DNA from: Paenibacillus sp. JCM 10914 | GTDB taxonomy: Bacteria > Bacillota > Bacilli > Paenibacillales > Paenibacillaceae | DNA length: 64,000 nucleotides | Assembly (NCBI RefSeq): GCF_001315105.1 | Contig: NZ_BAZR01000007.1 | Location: 124,001 to 188,000, forward strand | Direction: 5' to 3' | Position numbers and translations under genes: made by a program | Part shown: positions 46,758 to 55,989 of the stretch, piece after piece | How positions within the stretch are numbered: the stretch's first letter is position 1 | Layout: each line of letters opens with the position of its first letter | Notes under the pieces: generated by a model | What the model saw: the letters and a program-made list of their open reading frames with translations, nothing else | Databases searched by the model: none | What the model was told of the DNA's origin: nothing

Positions 46758-48053
46758 TTGGTTTCTGTTGTCCTGGCTAGTATCATTTTTGTTGTCACTT
46801 TAGTGTTGGTCATTTGGCAGCCAAAAAATCTATCCATTGGATGGTCAGCCTGTGGCGGTGCTATACTGGCACTGCTCGTGGGAGTCGTTGACTTTCAGGA
46901 TGTATGGGATGTCACCCAGATCGTATGGAATGCAACGCTCGCTTTTGTCGCGATCATTATTATTTCATTGATTTTGGATAAGATCGGTTTATTCGAGTGG
47001 GCCGCGTTACATATGGCGAATGCTGCTCGAGGAAACGGTATCCGGATGTTTGTATATGTCTCGATTCTTGGAGCTGTTGTCGCTGCTTTCTTCGCAAATG
47101 ATGGTGCGGCACTTATCTTAACTCCGATTGTGCTTGCCATGGTTCGTGCGCTGAATTTCGACGAGAAGAAGGTATTTCCTTTTATCATCGCCAGTGGTTT
47201 TATTGCGGACACAACTTCGCTACCGCTTGTCGTCAGCAACCTGGTGAATATCGTATCGGCCGATTTCTTTGGAATTACCTTTATCGAATACGCCAGCCGC
47301 ATGATCGTTCCCAATCTGTTCGCGTTAGTAGCCAGTATTCTTGTGCTTTACATGTTATTCCGAAAAAGCATCCCGCAAAAATTTGATGGGGCACAGCTAA
47401 AACCGCCGGCATCAGCAATACAAGACCCTGCTATGTTCCGTTTATCCTGGATCGTTTTAAGTGTGCTGCTGGTTGGTTACTTTGTGTGTGAATTTGTTGG
47501 GATTCCGGTTTCCATTGTTGCTGGATTTATTGCGATTTTCTTCCTTCTCATGGCTAGAAAAAGTCCCGCTGTACAGACAAGGGAAGTACTCAAAAGTGCC
47601 CCATGGGCGATTGTATTTTTCTCGATTGGCATGTATGTGGTCGTATATGGTTTGCGTAATGCGGGTCTTACGGATCTGTTGGCCACTGTCATACAGAGCA
47701 TTGCAGATCAAGGACTGTTTGCGGCAACCATGGGGATGGGTTTCATCGCTGCCATCCTATCTTCGATCATGAACAATATGCCCACCGTCATGATTGATGC
47801 ACTAGCAATTGATGCGACAAACACATCGGATGCTATCAGAGAGGCCTTAATTTATGCAAATGTCATTGGTTCCGATTTAGGACCCAAAATCACGCCGATT
47901 GGCTCACTGGCAACCTTACTATGGTTGCATGTGCTCTCAACCAAGGGCGTGAAGATTAGTTGGGGGACTTACTTTAAGACCGGGATTATATTGACCGTCC
48001 CAACGTTATTGATAACCCTTTTAGGATTATATATTTGGCTGTCCATACTTTAA
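46758..48053 (+). CDS. arsB: Arsenite efflux transporter ArsB
   Basis: 431 residues, about 12 membrane helices, ArsB/NhaD permease family. Family segments: [73 protein letters not shown] start with GGAGG 8 bases upstream. No ArsA ATPase is present, so export would be driven by the proton motive force. The product of ArsC is its substrate. Confidence 0.95.
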   Translation: MVSVVLASIIFVVTLVLVIWQPKNLSIGWSACGGAILALLVGVVDFQDVWDVTQIVWNATLAFVAIIIISLILDKIGLFEWAALHMANAARGNGIRMFVYVSILGAVVAAFFANDGAALILTPIVLAMVRALNFDEKKVFPFIIASGFIADTTSLPLVVSNLVNIVSADFFGITFIEYASRMIVPNLFALVASILVLYMLFRKSIPQKFDGAQLKPPASAIQDPAMFRLSWIVLSVLLVGYFVCEFVGIPVSIVAGFIAIFFLLMARKSPAVQTREVLKSAPWAIVFFSIGMYVVVYGLRNAGLTDLLATVIQSIADQGLFAATMGMGFIAAILSSIMNNMPTVMIDALAIDATNTSDAIREALIYANVIGSDLGPKITPIGSLATLLWLHVLSTKGVKISWGTYFKTGIILTVPTLLITLLGLYIWLSIL

Positions 48054-48077
48054 TTAAAGCAATAAGGGAGAGAAACG

Positions 48078-48497
48078 ATGATGAACAAAAAGGCGCTTTA
48101 CTTCTTGTGCACAGGCAATTCTTGCCGCAGCCAAATGGCTGAAGGGTGGGCCAAAAAACATCTGGGTGATGAATGGAATGTATACAGTGCTGGCATCAAA
48201 GCGCATGGGCTAAACCCTAACGCAGTCAAAGCAATGAGCGAGGTAGGGATAGATATTTCGAACCAAACGTCGGATATCATTGATTCGGTGTTGCTGAATC
48301 AATCCGACCTGGTGGTCACCCTGTGCGGGGATGCTGCCGATCGTTGTCCCATGACACCTCCGAATGTTCGCCGTGAGCACTGGGGATTTGATGATCCTGC
48401 TAAAGCTCAGGGTACCGATGAAGAAAAATGGGCGGTTTTCCAGCGCGTTCGCGATCAAATTGGCGAGCGTATTCAAAAGTTCGCTAAAGGATTATAA
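48078..48497 (+). CDS. arsC: Thioredoxin-dependent arsenate reductase ArsC
   Basis: 139 residues, low-molecular-weight phosphatase-like ArsC. Nucleophile Cys11 in the CX5R loop CTGNSCR, and the redox pair Cys83 and Cys90 in [11 protein letters not shown], exactly as in the Bacillus/Staphylococcus enzyme. Reduces arsenate to arsenite using thioredoxin, which the operon's TrxB can recharge. Last gene before the terminator. Confidence 0.95.
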   Translation: MMNKKALYFLCTGNSCRSQMAEGWAKKHLGDEWNVYSAGIKAHGLNPNAVKAMSEVGIDISNQTSDIIDSVLLNQSDLVVTLCGDAADRCPMTPPNVRREHWGFDDPAKAQGTDEEKWAVFQRVRDQIGERIQKFAKGL

Positions 48498-48554
48498 CTA
48501 CTCCGGTTAGGGGAGACGAAAAACGTAGCAGTTATTCATGGCATCATTCGATAT

Positions 48555-48592
48555 AAAGATCAGGCTGTTTTATATGCCTGATCTTTATTTTT
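48555..48592 (+). terminator. Rho-independent terminator of the arsenic operon
   Basis: Perfect 11-bp stem AAAGATCAGGC / GCCTGATCTTT with T-rich tail. Confidence 0.88.
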
Positions 48593-48637
48593 GTTTTACC
48601 CTTCCTATATCGGTTGTACATGTCGAGTAAAAAATCA

Positions 48638-48691
48638 TTGACACGACACCTTTTAGTGTCCTATAATCAATCAGACACCAAAAGGTGTCTG
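48638..48691 (+). promoter_or_regulatory. Promoter with two GACACC-N4-GGTGTC-type operators
   Basis: TTGACA, 18-base spacer, TATAAT (48638-48667). Operator 1 GACACCTTTTAGTGTC (48645-48660) fills the spacer; operator 2 CAGACACCAAAAGGTGTCTG (48672-48691) is a perfect palindrome just downstream of the -10. No regulator gene that would bind them is next to them. Confidence 0.78.
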
Positions 48692-48768
48692 ATTAGGGGG
48701 CGTCAGTTGGAAAGTTTGAAGTCTTGAACATGTTTCAATTGAACCCATTAATAAGGAGGAGCTAATCA

Positions 48769-49090
48769 ATGAGTACGAGTTGATATGATGCTGCATCTGG
48801 GCTATCCTTCCTACTTTCTAATTATTCTTGGCGCTTCTAAATTATTGGGTGTGATCGCCATACTAATACCTAAGTTTCCTTTGCTTAAAGAATGGGCTTA
48901 CGCTGGTTTGTTTTTTACTATGTCAGGAGCGCTCATTTCACATCTTGTATTAGGTGATTCCTTTGGCGATATATATCAGTCATTAATTCTTCTCATTCTA
49001 ACGATCGTCTCGTGGTATTCCAGACCTGAGAACAGAAAAATCACGTCAGGGAATCTCCTGCATATTCAAACACGGGACTTCTCAAACTAA
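48769..49090 (+). pseudogene. DoxX-like membrane protein, truncated by internal deletion
   Basis: The ATG at 48769 with AGGAGG is followed by only MSTS and a stop. In another frame, from 48785, comes the end of a DoxX-like protein (MMLHLGYPSYFLIILGASKLLGVIAI, then three helices, ending in IVSWYSRPENRK). The first helix and about 25-30 residues are missing, so a deletion not divisible by three removed the N-terminus. The frame then runs on into the 3' end of the SDR gene. Promoter and operators upstream are intact. Confidence 0.72.
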
Positions 49091-49814
49091 ATTCAAAAGT
49101 TTCCCCGCTTATTGTTCCTACGGTTTGATCACTGTCATAGAGTTGCAGCAGAAAATTTGCGACTTGTGCGTCGGTATGATAATAACCAAAGCTATTGTCG
49201 TAATTATACTCGGAGACATCATTTGCAATCATGCCAAACTCTGTTTGCGTAGCCGCCGGGGCAAATACTTTGACTTGTAATTGCGCTTGTGATGCCTTCA
49301 ATTCATGAGCCAATCCTTCAGTAAATGCACTCACGTAAAATTTAGCGGCACAGTAGGTAACGGCATTCGGTACTATAATATAACCACCTCTGGAGGAAAT
49401 ATTGATAAGCTGCGCACCGACCATGTCGTGATAATCTCGTACGTAGAGAGAAGTTAGAATCGTCAAAGCTTCTATATTCAGCCGCAACATCTTTTCAATC
49501 TTGCTCAAGTCCTGCCTAGCGATACTGCTGTAATTTCCAAATCCAGCATTGTTTATGAAGGTCTCAATGCAGTAATTTTTGAGGTCATTATAAAGTCGGT
49601 ACACGTTTGAAGAAATAGACAGATCACAAACCATGATCACGATCTTCAGATTCGGATGAGTTGCCAAAATCTCCAGTTTCAGATCATCCAATCTTTTTTC
49701 GCGGCGGGCTACAATAATCAGATTTTTCCCACGATTAGCGAAAGCTTTGGCAGTGGCATACCCAATACCGGAACTGGCCCCTGTAATCAATGTGAATTTT
49801 CTATTTTCGCACAC
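49041..49814 (-). CDS. Short-chain dehydrogenase/reductase
   Basis: 257 residues, classical SDR: TGASSGIG cofactor loop, NNAGFG, Ser in INISSRGG, catalytic YCAAK, and PAATQTEF after the active site. The GTG at 49814 has AAGGAGG 8 bases upstream; the frame upstream of it lies within the promoter. Divergent from a MerR-type regulator with a MerR-type promoter between them. Substrate unknown. Confidence 0.88.
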   Translation of the reverse strand: MCENRKFTLITGASSGIGYATAKAFANRGKNLIIVARREKRLDDLKLEILATHPNLKIVIMVCDLSISSNVYRLYNDLKNYCIETFINNAGFGNYSSIARQDLSKIEKMLRLNIEALTILTSLYVRDYHDMVGAQLINISSRGGYIIVPNAVTYCAAKFYVSAFTEGLAHELKASQAQLQVKVFAPAATQTEFGMIANDVSEYNYDNSFGYYHTDAQVANFLLQLYDSDQTVGTISGETFEFSLRSPVFEYAGDSLT

Positions 49815-49847
49815 TTGTAAAACCTCCTTTGTTTTAATACGATTTAA

Positions 49848-49878
49848 AGAATACAATGTAGAGTCAACTCGAGGTCAA
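49848..49878 (-). promoter_or_regulatory. MerR-type promoter of the SDR gene
   Basis: On the minus strand TTGACC, a 19-base spacer and TATTCT. The long spacer contains the GAGTTGACTC dyad, the pattern of redox or aldehyde-responsive MerR relatives (NmlR/AdhR type) whose activator twists the DNA. Confidence 0.75.
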
Positions 49879-49897
49879 GCGATTGGGGAGGATTATT

Positions 49898-50263
49898 ATG
49901 GGGTATTCGATCGGCGAATTTTCATCCATTACGGGAGTAAGCATTTATACCTTGCGATACTACGAACAAGAAAATCTAATTTTCCCAGACCGAAAAGAAA
50001 ACGGCAGGCGTTGCTACTCAGACGCTGATATAAGCTGGATACAATTCATAAAACGTTTAAGAGATACGGATATGGCAATAAAAGAAATTCAAAAATATGC
50101 CCAGCTTAGAGCTGCAGGCGATTGTACTTTACAGGAACGATTGGAAATATTATTACAGCACCAAGTTGTATTGAAACAGGATATTAGTAAGATGCAAGAA
50201 CATCTTGCGAATCTTGAAGATAAAATTAAATATTACATAACGGAAATGAAAGAAGAACGTTAA
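49898..50263 (+). CDS. MerR-family transcriptional regulator
   Basis: 121 residues: N-terminal HTH (YSIGEFSSITGVSIYTLRYY) and wing, then a dimerisation coiled coil (LEILLQHQVVLKQDISKMQE). No Cys-based metal site at the C-terminus. The start at 49898 has GGGGAGG upstream. Divergent from and probably activating the SDR gene. Confidence 0.9.
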   Translation: MGYSIGEFSSITGVSIYTLRYYEQENLIFPDRKENGRRCYSDADISWIQFIKRLRDTDMAIKEIQKYAQLRAAGDCTLQERLEILLQHQVVLKQDISKMQEHLANLEDKIKYYITEMKEER

Positions 50264-50322
50264 GTAGGAAGCACATGAACCTAATAGTATATATACAACC
50301 ATAAATATTAGGAGGTCGTGAA

Positions 50323-50811
50323 ATGGCATTTCCGACACATATTGTATCGGCAGGCGGAATTGTAGAAGATGGGAATGGAAATATCCTCTTGGTCAAAGCC
50401 CATGACGATGGTTGGGTGTATCCTGGAGGGATAACCGAAGTAGGAGAGAACCTGATGGATGGCGTGATTCGTGAAATCAAAGAAGAGAGTGGAATAGACG
50501 CCACGGTCAGCCATTTAATTAGTATTGTTTCCAATACAGCGATCCATAAGTGGTATGACGGTGTGACCGATGTGCCTACGAAGGTCATGTTTGATTTCAT
50601 GTGTAAAGCTGTGGGTGGAGAGTTAGCGACTTCTGATGAAACGAGCGAGTGCAGATGGGTACCAAAGGAACATGTTCTGGATTTGATTACGTTACCCGCT
50701 ATCCGCCTGCGTTATGAAGCTTATTTGAACTTTAACGGCTCCGTGAATTATGTGGAGTACGTTACTTCAACAACGTCGGAATGCAGTGTCAAGCTTCAGA
50801 GAAATTTATGA
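50323..50811 (+). CDS. Nudix hydrolase
   Basis: 162 residues. Nudix box GGITEVGENLMDGVIREIKE followed by ESGI matches GX5EX7REUXEEXGU. N-terminal THIVSAGGIVEDGNGNILLV is the usual first strand pair. AGGAGG precedes the ATG. Nucleoside-diphosphate-X substrate unknown. Confidence 0.88.
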   Translation: MAFPTHIVSAGGIVEDGNGNILLVKAHDDGWVYPGGITEVGENLMDGVIREIKEESGIDATVSHLISIVSNTAIHKWYDGVTDVPTKVMFDFMCKAVGGELATSDETSECRWVPKEHVLDLITLPAIRLRYEAYLNFNGSVNYVEYVTSTTSECSVKLQRNL

Positions 50812-50925
50812 ACGTTTATGGAAGATCAAAGGTCATCTAAGAGTTTTGAAAAGATTGAACTTCAATCAAATACAACTCGAACACATTTGACTATATCATG
50901 TTTCCGATTGACCAAGTGGTATGTA

Positions 50926-50961
50926 CAAAGAACCCCGCAGTATGATCAGCAGGGTTCTTTG
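50926..50961 (+). terminator. Probable terminator after the Nudix gene
   Basis: Perfect 9-10-bp stem CAAAGAACCC / GGGTTCTTTG with a 16-base loop; the tail is only weakly T-rich. The Nudix stop to LacI start gap (50812-51130) holds nothing else recognisable. Confidence 0.6.
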
Positions 50962-51130
50962 TGTTCACCCTCAGACACTCATACATAGGATACTCCTCTG
51001 GGATTACTTTATATATTTTTTTATGATATTGAACAGCTCGACTCTTCCTTTTTTTATTCGTTATGTTTGCTATTTTACTGGTAACGGATACAATAGTATG
51101 AGAATCTAACGAATGGTAGTGGTGATATTA

Positions 51131-52141
51131 ATGGTGTCAATCAAAGATGTGGCCAAGCTGGCGAATGTATCGATTTCAGCCGTTTCCAAGACGCTGAATG
51201 GCTATTCCGACGTTAGCGAAACCACAAAACAAAAGGTCATGCAGGCCGCGCAGGAACTGAATTATTTCCCGAACCGCCTTGCCAAAAACCTTAAGCACAA
51301 GGTCACCAAGACCATTGCGCTGATCATATCGAACTTTGAGCAAGCGAACGGCAAGGACGGCGTTATGTTCCAAATCATGACAGGCGTCTATGCCGCAGCC
51401 CAACATTATCACTATGAAGTGGTCATTTATACGCGTAGTCTGTCCGAACAACAGGATAAATCGTACTGGCAGTTCTGTAAGGAAAATAAAATCGCGGGCG
51501 TCGTCATTTCTGGGCTTCGCACGACGGATCCCTACTTCGAAGAGCTAGTGAACAGTGAATTTCCATGCATGGTGGTGGATGCCGATATTGTCGGCCCCCA
51601 TACCGGATCGGTCATCACGGATAACGTGGGCGCTGCTAGAAATGCCGTGGAGTACTTAATTGCGAGAGGGCACCGTGATATCGGCATGATCAATGGGCAC
51701 AGATTTGCGGCGGTGAGTGTACAGCGTCTTCAGGGATATAGGGAAGCACTCGAAGAGGCGGGTTTGGTATATGATGCGAAGCGGGTGATTGAAGCCGATT
51801 TTAGTGAGCAAGTGGCATACGAAGCTACCGAGCCTTACCTGGAGCGGCACCCGAATCTTACCGCAGTTTTTATATCCAGTGATCTGATGGCCATCGGATT
51901 TATGACTCGCTGCCGGGAGTTGAATATTAGCATTCCAGGAGATATCTCTATTATGGGTTTTGATGATATCGTGCTCTCCAGCTATACGACTCCCAGATTG
52001 TCAACAGTCAGACAAGATTTCACAAGAATCGGTTATTCGGCATTTGAGGAAGTTATCAAGATGCTGGAGAATCAAACACCGGGATATCATAAAATTCTTT
52101 CTTTCGAAATTGTTGACAGAGAGACAATAAAGGTGCAATAA
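51131..52141 (+). CDS. LacI-family transcriptional regulator
   Basis: 336 residues: N-terminal HTH (SIKDVAKLANVSISAVSKTL) with hinge helix (NRLAKNLKHK), then a periplasmic-binding-like effector domain. Start at 51131 with GGTGA upstream. It lies directly upstream of a GH65-transporter-glycosidase operon and of three TCGAAAACG-type operators, so it is the probable repressor, responding to the operon's sugar. Confidence 0.9.
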   Translation: MVSIKDVAKLANVSISAVSKTLNGYSDVSETTKQKVMQAAQELNYFPNRLAKNLKHKVTKTIALIISNFEQANGKDGVMFQIMTGVYAAAQHYHYEVVIYTRSLSEQQDKSYWQFCKENKIAGVVISGLRTTDPYFEELVNSEFPCMVVDADIVGPHTGSVITDNVGAARNAVEYLIARGHRDIGMINGHRFAAVSVQRLQGYREALEEAGLVYDAKRVIEADFSEQVAYEATEPYLERHPNLTAVFISSDLMAIGFMTRCRELNISIPGDISIMGFDDIVLSSYTTPRLSTVRQDFTRIGYSAFEEVIKMLENQTPGYHKILSFEIVDRETIKVQ

Positions 52142-52146
52142 TGTTA

Positions 52147-52246
52147 TCGAAAACGTTTTCGAGTTTAAAACGCTTATTTTTATACTCATTACGAAATCGT
52201 TTTTCGATATTTTTTTATTTGATATCGAAAACGATTTAGGTATCGC
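52147..52246 (+). promoter_or_regulatory. Operator cluster and promoter of the oligosaccharide operon
   Basis: Three LacI-type sites: TCGAAAACGTTTTCGA (52147-52162, perfect palindrome), CGAAATCGTTTTTCG (52192-52206, interrupted palindrome) and TCGAAAACGATTTAGG (52225-52240, half-degenerate). The third lies between TTGATA (52219-52224) and TATCGC (52241-52246), a weak promoter with 16-base spacing, so repressor would block polymerase. Confidence 0.75.
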
Positions 52247-52286
52247 TTACAGAAAAAGAGAAAAACAGTTGGGAAGGATGACAACC

Positions 52287-54617
52287 ATGCTGAGCTACAA
52301 CAAGGTGCAGTCTGAAGATTTGAAGAAATGGTCTTTTTCCGAGGTCGAGTTTAATCCACTGGCTTTGGGCAAATGCGAAGCGATTATGTCGCTGGGGAAT
52401 GGATATATGGGTCTCCGATCAGCTGCGGAGGAATCGTATATCGGGGAGAAGAGAAACCTGTTTGTTAACGGCACGTTCAATAAATTCGATGAATTCGAGG
52501 TGACGGAACTTCCGAATACGGCGGATATTACGCGGCTTGATATACGAATAGACGGTACTCGATTCTCGCTTGAGCGTGGTACGGTTACCGAATATGAGCG
52601 GACACTGAATATACGCGATGCTGAGCTCGTGCGAAGTTTTATCTGGGAATACCAGGGGAAGAAAATCCGGTTTGAATTCAAGCGCTTCGTCTCTTTGGCC
52701 AAGCTGCACCAGATTGGTCTGAAGGTAAGCATAACTCCGCTGAACGAGGGCATAACATTGGTAATTAACTCCGGTATCGACGGTCAGGTCAGCAACAGCG
52801 GAAGCCAGCATTTTCACGAGGGTGAGAAGCGGATTTACGACAAGACATTTCTTGAGTTGATTCAGACGACGACAGAATCCAAGGTGGATTTCGTCCACGG
52901 TGTTGCTCATCGTCTCCGGTTAAACCAACAAGAGATCCAAGCAGCTCCCAAGATGGATATCGACCGCCGCAAGGTTGCAGTTGCTTATGCGCTTGATGTT
53001 GCGGCAGGCGCGTGTTTCGAATTCGAGAAGATGGCAAGCGTATTCACAAGCCGTGACCATGAATTTGCAGAAGGAAGCAGCCTGGACGACATTCGGCAGC
53101 ATGCGCTGGCTGAATTGAAAGCGTTCCATTCCGCTGGTTATGATCAGCTTTTTGCAGAGCATCGAGCAGCCTGGAGCAAGGTATGGGAGCAATATAACGT
53201 CTCGATTCAATCCTCGAATTCCTTCGATCAACTGGCTGTCCGGTTTGCCATATATCATCTGATTATTATGACACCAGCACATGACCGGAGAATGGGAATC
53301 GGCGCTAAGGGCCTCAGCGGAGAGGGGTACAAGGGTCACTCTTTCTGGGATACGGAGATTTTCATCTTGCCGTTCTACATTTACTCGAATCCCGAGGTTG
53401 CGCGCTCGTTGCTTGAATATCGCTATCTTGGTCTGGAAGGAGCCAGAGCCAAAGCGGCTGAGAATGGCTTTAACGGCGCGATGTATCCATGGGAAGCCGC
53501 TTGGCCGAGCGATGGCGAAGTCACGCCGGAGTGGGGACAGGTGGATATCGTAACCGGCAAGCAAACTAAGATTTGGTCCGGATTCATTGAGCAGCATATT
53601 ACATCCGACGTCGCTTACGCCGTATGGCACTATTATAAAGCAACAGGCGATCAAGACTTTATGGACCATTACGGCTACGAAATGATCTTTGACACCGCAA
53701 GGTTCTGGGCGAGCCGCCTCGAGTGGAATGAGGTCAAGGCCGTATATGAAATCAATGAGGTCGTAGGTCCGGATGAGTATAAGGAGCATGTGGATAACAA
53801 CGCATTTACGAATTATATGGCTTCCTTTAATATTCGATTGGCTATGGAATACTATCATAATCTCCAGACATCCAATGCTGAGCTGTTCCAATCGCTGAAC
53901 GGGAAGCTGGAGCTAGAGCAGGCGATGGACGAGTGGCAGGACAAGATCCAACAAATCTATCTGCCGCAGCCAAACCAGGACGGAATTATCCCGCAGGATG
54001 ACACGTACTTGCAGAAGAAACTTATCGATTTAACGTCGTATAAGCAGCAGAGCAAGGTAGGCAGCATTTTTGACGATTACAACCTGGACCAGGTTGGGGA
54101 AATGCAGGTATCCAAGCAGGCCGATATTATGATGCTGTTCTTCCTCCTGGAGGATCAGTTTACGCCGGAAGTGAAGCAAGCGAATTATGATTATTATGAG
54201 CCGAAAACGCTTCATGACTCCTCACTCTCTATGTCAACACACAGTATTCTGGCTAATGATTTTGGAGATCGCGATCTGGCATATGAGCTGTTTGAACGGG
54301 CTTCGAAGATCGATCTTGGGCCGTATATGTATTCATCTGATGCAGGCATTCACTCCGCGTCGCTCGGCGGCATATGGGAATGCGTGGTGCTTGGGTTCGC
54401 AGGCGTCCGCATGCTTGGCGGAGAGTTGCATATGAATCCGAATCTGCCGAAGGCATGGGATGAGCTTTCCTTCCCGCTGTACTGGCAAGGGCAACGCTTG
54501 GAGGTCCACATCAACCGCGAGACCTTGAAGCTGACTGCGAATTCAGACCAGGAAATACAGCTTGTTATTCACGGTAACACCATGAAGTTCTCTAAGGAGC
54601 TTCAAATCCAATATTGA
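52287..54617 (+). CDS. Glycoside hydrolase family 65 protein (disaccharide phosphorylase-like)
   Basis: 776 residues, full GH65 architecture: N-terminal beta-sandwich, (alpha/alpha)6 barrel (HDRRMGIGAKGLSGEGYKGH, FWDTEIFILPF), catalytic acid Glu497 in VVGPDEYKEHVDNN, and C-terminal beta-domain. Phosphate-contact region WKQ-like segment and STHSILAND fit phosphorylases (maltose, trehalose, kojibiose, nigerose types), but the exact disaccharide cannot be read from sequence. Start at 52287 with AAGGATG upstream. First gene of the operon, followed by a binding protein 20 bases downstream. Confidence 0.92.
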   Translation: MLSYNKVQSEDLKKWSFSEVEFNPLALGKCEAIMSLGNGYMGLRSAAEESYIGEKRNLFVNGTFNKFDEFEVTELPNTADITRLDIRIDGTRFSLERGTVTEYERTLNIRDAELVRSFIWEYQGKKIRFEFKRFVSLAKLHQIGLKVSITPLNEGITLVINSGIDGQVSNSGSQHFHEGEKRIYDKTFLELIQTTTESKVDFVHGVAHRLRLNQQEIQAAPKMDIDRRKVAVAYALDVAAGACFEFEKMASVFTSRDHEFAEGSSLDDIRQHALAELKAFHSAGYDQLFAEHRAAWSKVWEQYNVSIQSSNSFDQLAVRFAIYHLIIMTPAHDRRMGIGAKGLSGEGYKGHSFWDTEIFILPFYIYSNPEVARSLLEYRYLGLEGARAKAAENGFNGAMYPWEAAWPSDGEVTPEWGQVDIVTGKQTKIWSGFIEQHITSDVAYAVWHYYKATGDQDFMDHYGYEMIFDTARFWASRLEWNEVKAVYEINEVVGPDEYKEHVDNNAFTNYMASFNIRLAMEYYHNLQTSNAELFQSLNGKLELEQAMDEWQDKIQQIYLPQPNQDGIIPQDDTYLQKKLIDLTSYKQQSKVGSIFDDYNLDQVGEMQVSKQADIMMLFFLLEDQFTPEVKQANYDYYEPKTLHDSSLSMSTHSILANDFGDRDLAYELFERASKIDLGPYMYSSDAGIHSASLGGIWECVVLGFAGVRMLGGELHMNPNLPKAWDELSFPLYWQGQRLEVHINRETLKLTANSDQEIQLVIHGNTMKFSKELQIQY

Positions 54618-54637
54618 ACATTCTGGAGGGTCATTCA

Positions 54638-55932
54638 ATGAAAAAGAATTGGAAATGGTCAACAATGCTTAGTATGGTCATCATCGCTGCTTTGGCGCTA
54701 TCCGCTTGCGGCGGCAATAGTGGAGGTTCCGGCAATGGGGCTGCAGGGGAGAAGGTTAACCTGACATTTACCGTATGGGGCGATGTGAACTCTGGCGCTA
54801 ATGAACAGCAACTTGCCGATGAATTCAATAAGGCTCACCCGGACATTCAAGTCAAATTCGAACCGATTCCAAGCGAAGGCTACGGCACCAAATTGACGAC
54901 TTCGCTTGCAGCCGGACAAGCACCCGACGTATTCCTGATCGGCGAGGGAGATTACTTCAAATATGTTGAGAAAGGGGTCGTGGAGCCGCTTGACGACTAC
55001 TTGAGCAAGGACAGCGATTTCAGTCTGGATATCTTCCAGAAGGATCTGATCGACAATATGAACATCAACGGCAACCAGTACTATCTGCCGAAGGATTTCA
55101 ATCCGCTCGCGCTCTGGTACAACAAGCGCATGTTTGATGAAGCAGGCCTGGAATATCCGTCTGAAGATTGGACCTGGGATCAATTGATCGAAACGTCCAA
55201 GAAGCTGACCAAGAAGGAAGGCAATAAGTATACCGAATTCGGATTTAATGCTGGTAAGTGGGAATATCCGATCTACACGTATCTCTGGGATCATGGAACA
55301 GATATAGCGAATGAAGATGGAACAGAGGCCGAAGGATTCATGAATGGCGAGAAGACGGTAGCCGCCATTGAAAAATACGTTGCACTGTCGCAAGGCGAAG
55401 ATCGCGTATCGCCAACACCTCAGGATGCCGAGACGCTTGGCGGAGACTCCTCCATGTTCATGACGGATAAATTGGCCATGATGGTAACAGGCCGCTGGGT
55501 GAAGACGGATCTGGACAAATCGGACGTGGAATACGGATCAGCCTGATTCCTACCGGTGAGGACGGAACGCGCACGAGCATTATCGCAAGCGCGGGCTGGG
55601 CGATCAACGCCAACAGCAAACACAAGCAGGAAGCTTATGAGCTCTTGAAATGGTTATCCGGTACCGAAGCGCAGAAGCTTCGCTCCGAGAACGGCAAGGT
55701 TCTCCCAGCAACCGTAACGGAACTGGAAGAAGTGAAAGCAAACGAAGTTGCCGACAAGCCAGTTATCGAAATGATGGATTATGCGAAGAAACCGGTCACA
55801 TTGCGCTCTACCCATGGCCCCATCTTTGTTGAAGAATTCAACAAAGCCATGGAGAAGATTTTGCTGAAGCAACAGGACGTGAAGGGCGCTTTGGATGAAG
55901 CTGCGAAAAACGTGGATAGCAAAATCAAGTAA
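54638..55932 (+). pseudogene. Sugar ABC transporter substrate-binding lipoprotein, frameshifted
   Basis: Signal peptide and lipobox (ALSACG), then a CUT1 solute-binding protein (LTFTVWGDVNSGANEQQLAD, AAGQAPDVFLIGEGDY, LWYNKRMFDEAG). The first frame ends at 55546 after DVEYGSA; the second frame resumes with ISLIPTGEDGTR and runs to 55932 (ELLKWLSGTEAQKLRSENGK). One base restored near 55542 (VEYG-ISLIPTG) gives 431 residues, normal length. GGAGG precedes the ATG at 54638. Essential to the operon's transporter, so a sequence error is the more likely reading. Confidence 0.87.
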
Positions 55933-55938
55933 AAACGA

Positions 55939-55970
55939 CAGGTGAAGTGCATGATCATGCGCTTCACCTG
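55939..55970 (+). other. Intercistronic stem-loop after the binding-protein gene
   Basis: Nearly perfect palindrome: CAGGTGAAG / CTTCACCTG outer stem and GCATGA / TCATGC inner stem, without a T tail. Its position fits a stabiliser or attenuator giving more binding protein than permease. Confidence 0.6.
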
Positions 55971-55989
55971 CTTCATCAAGGAGGCTGTT

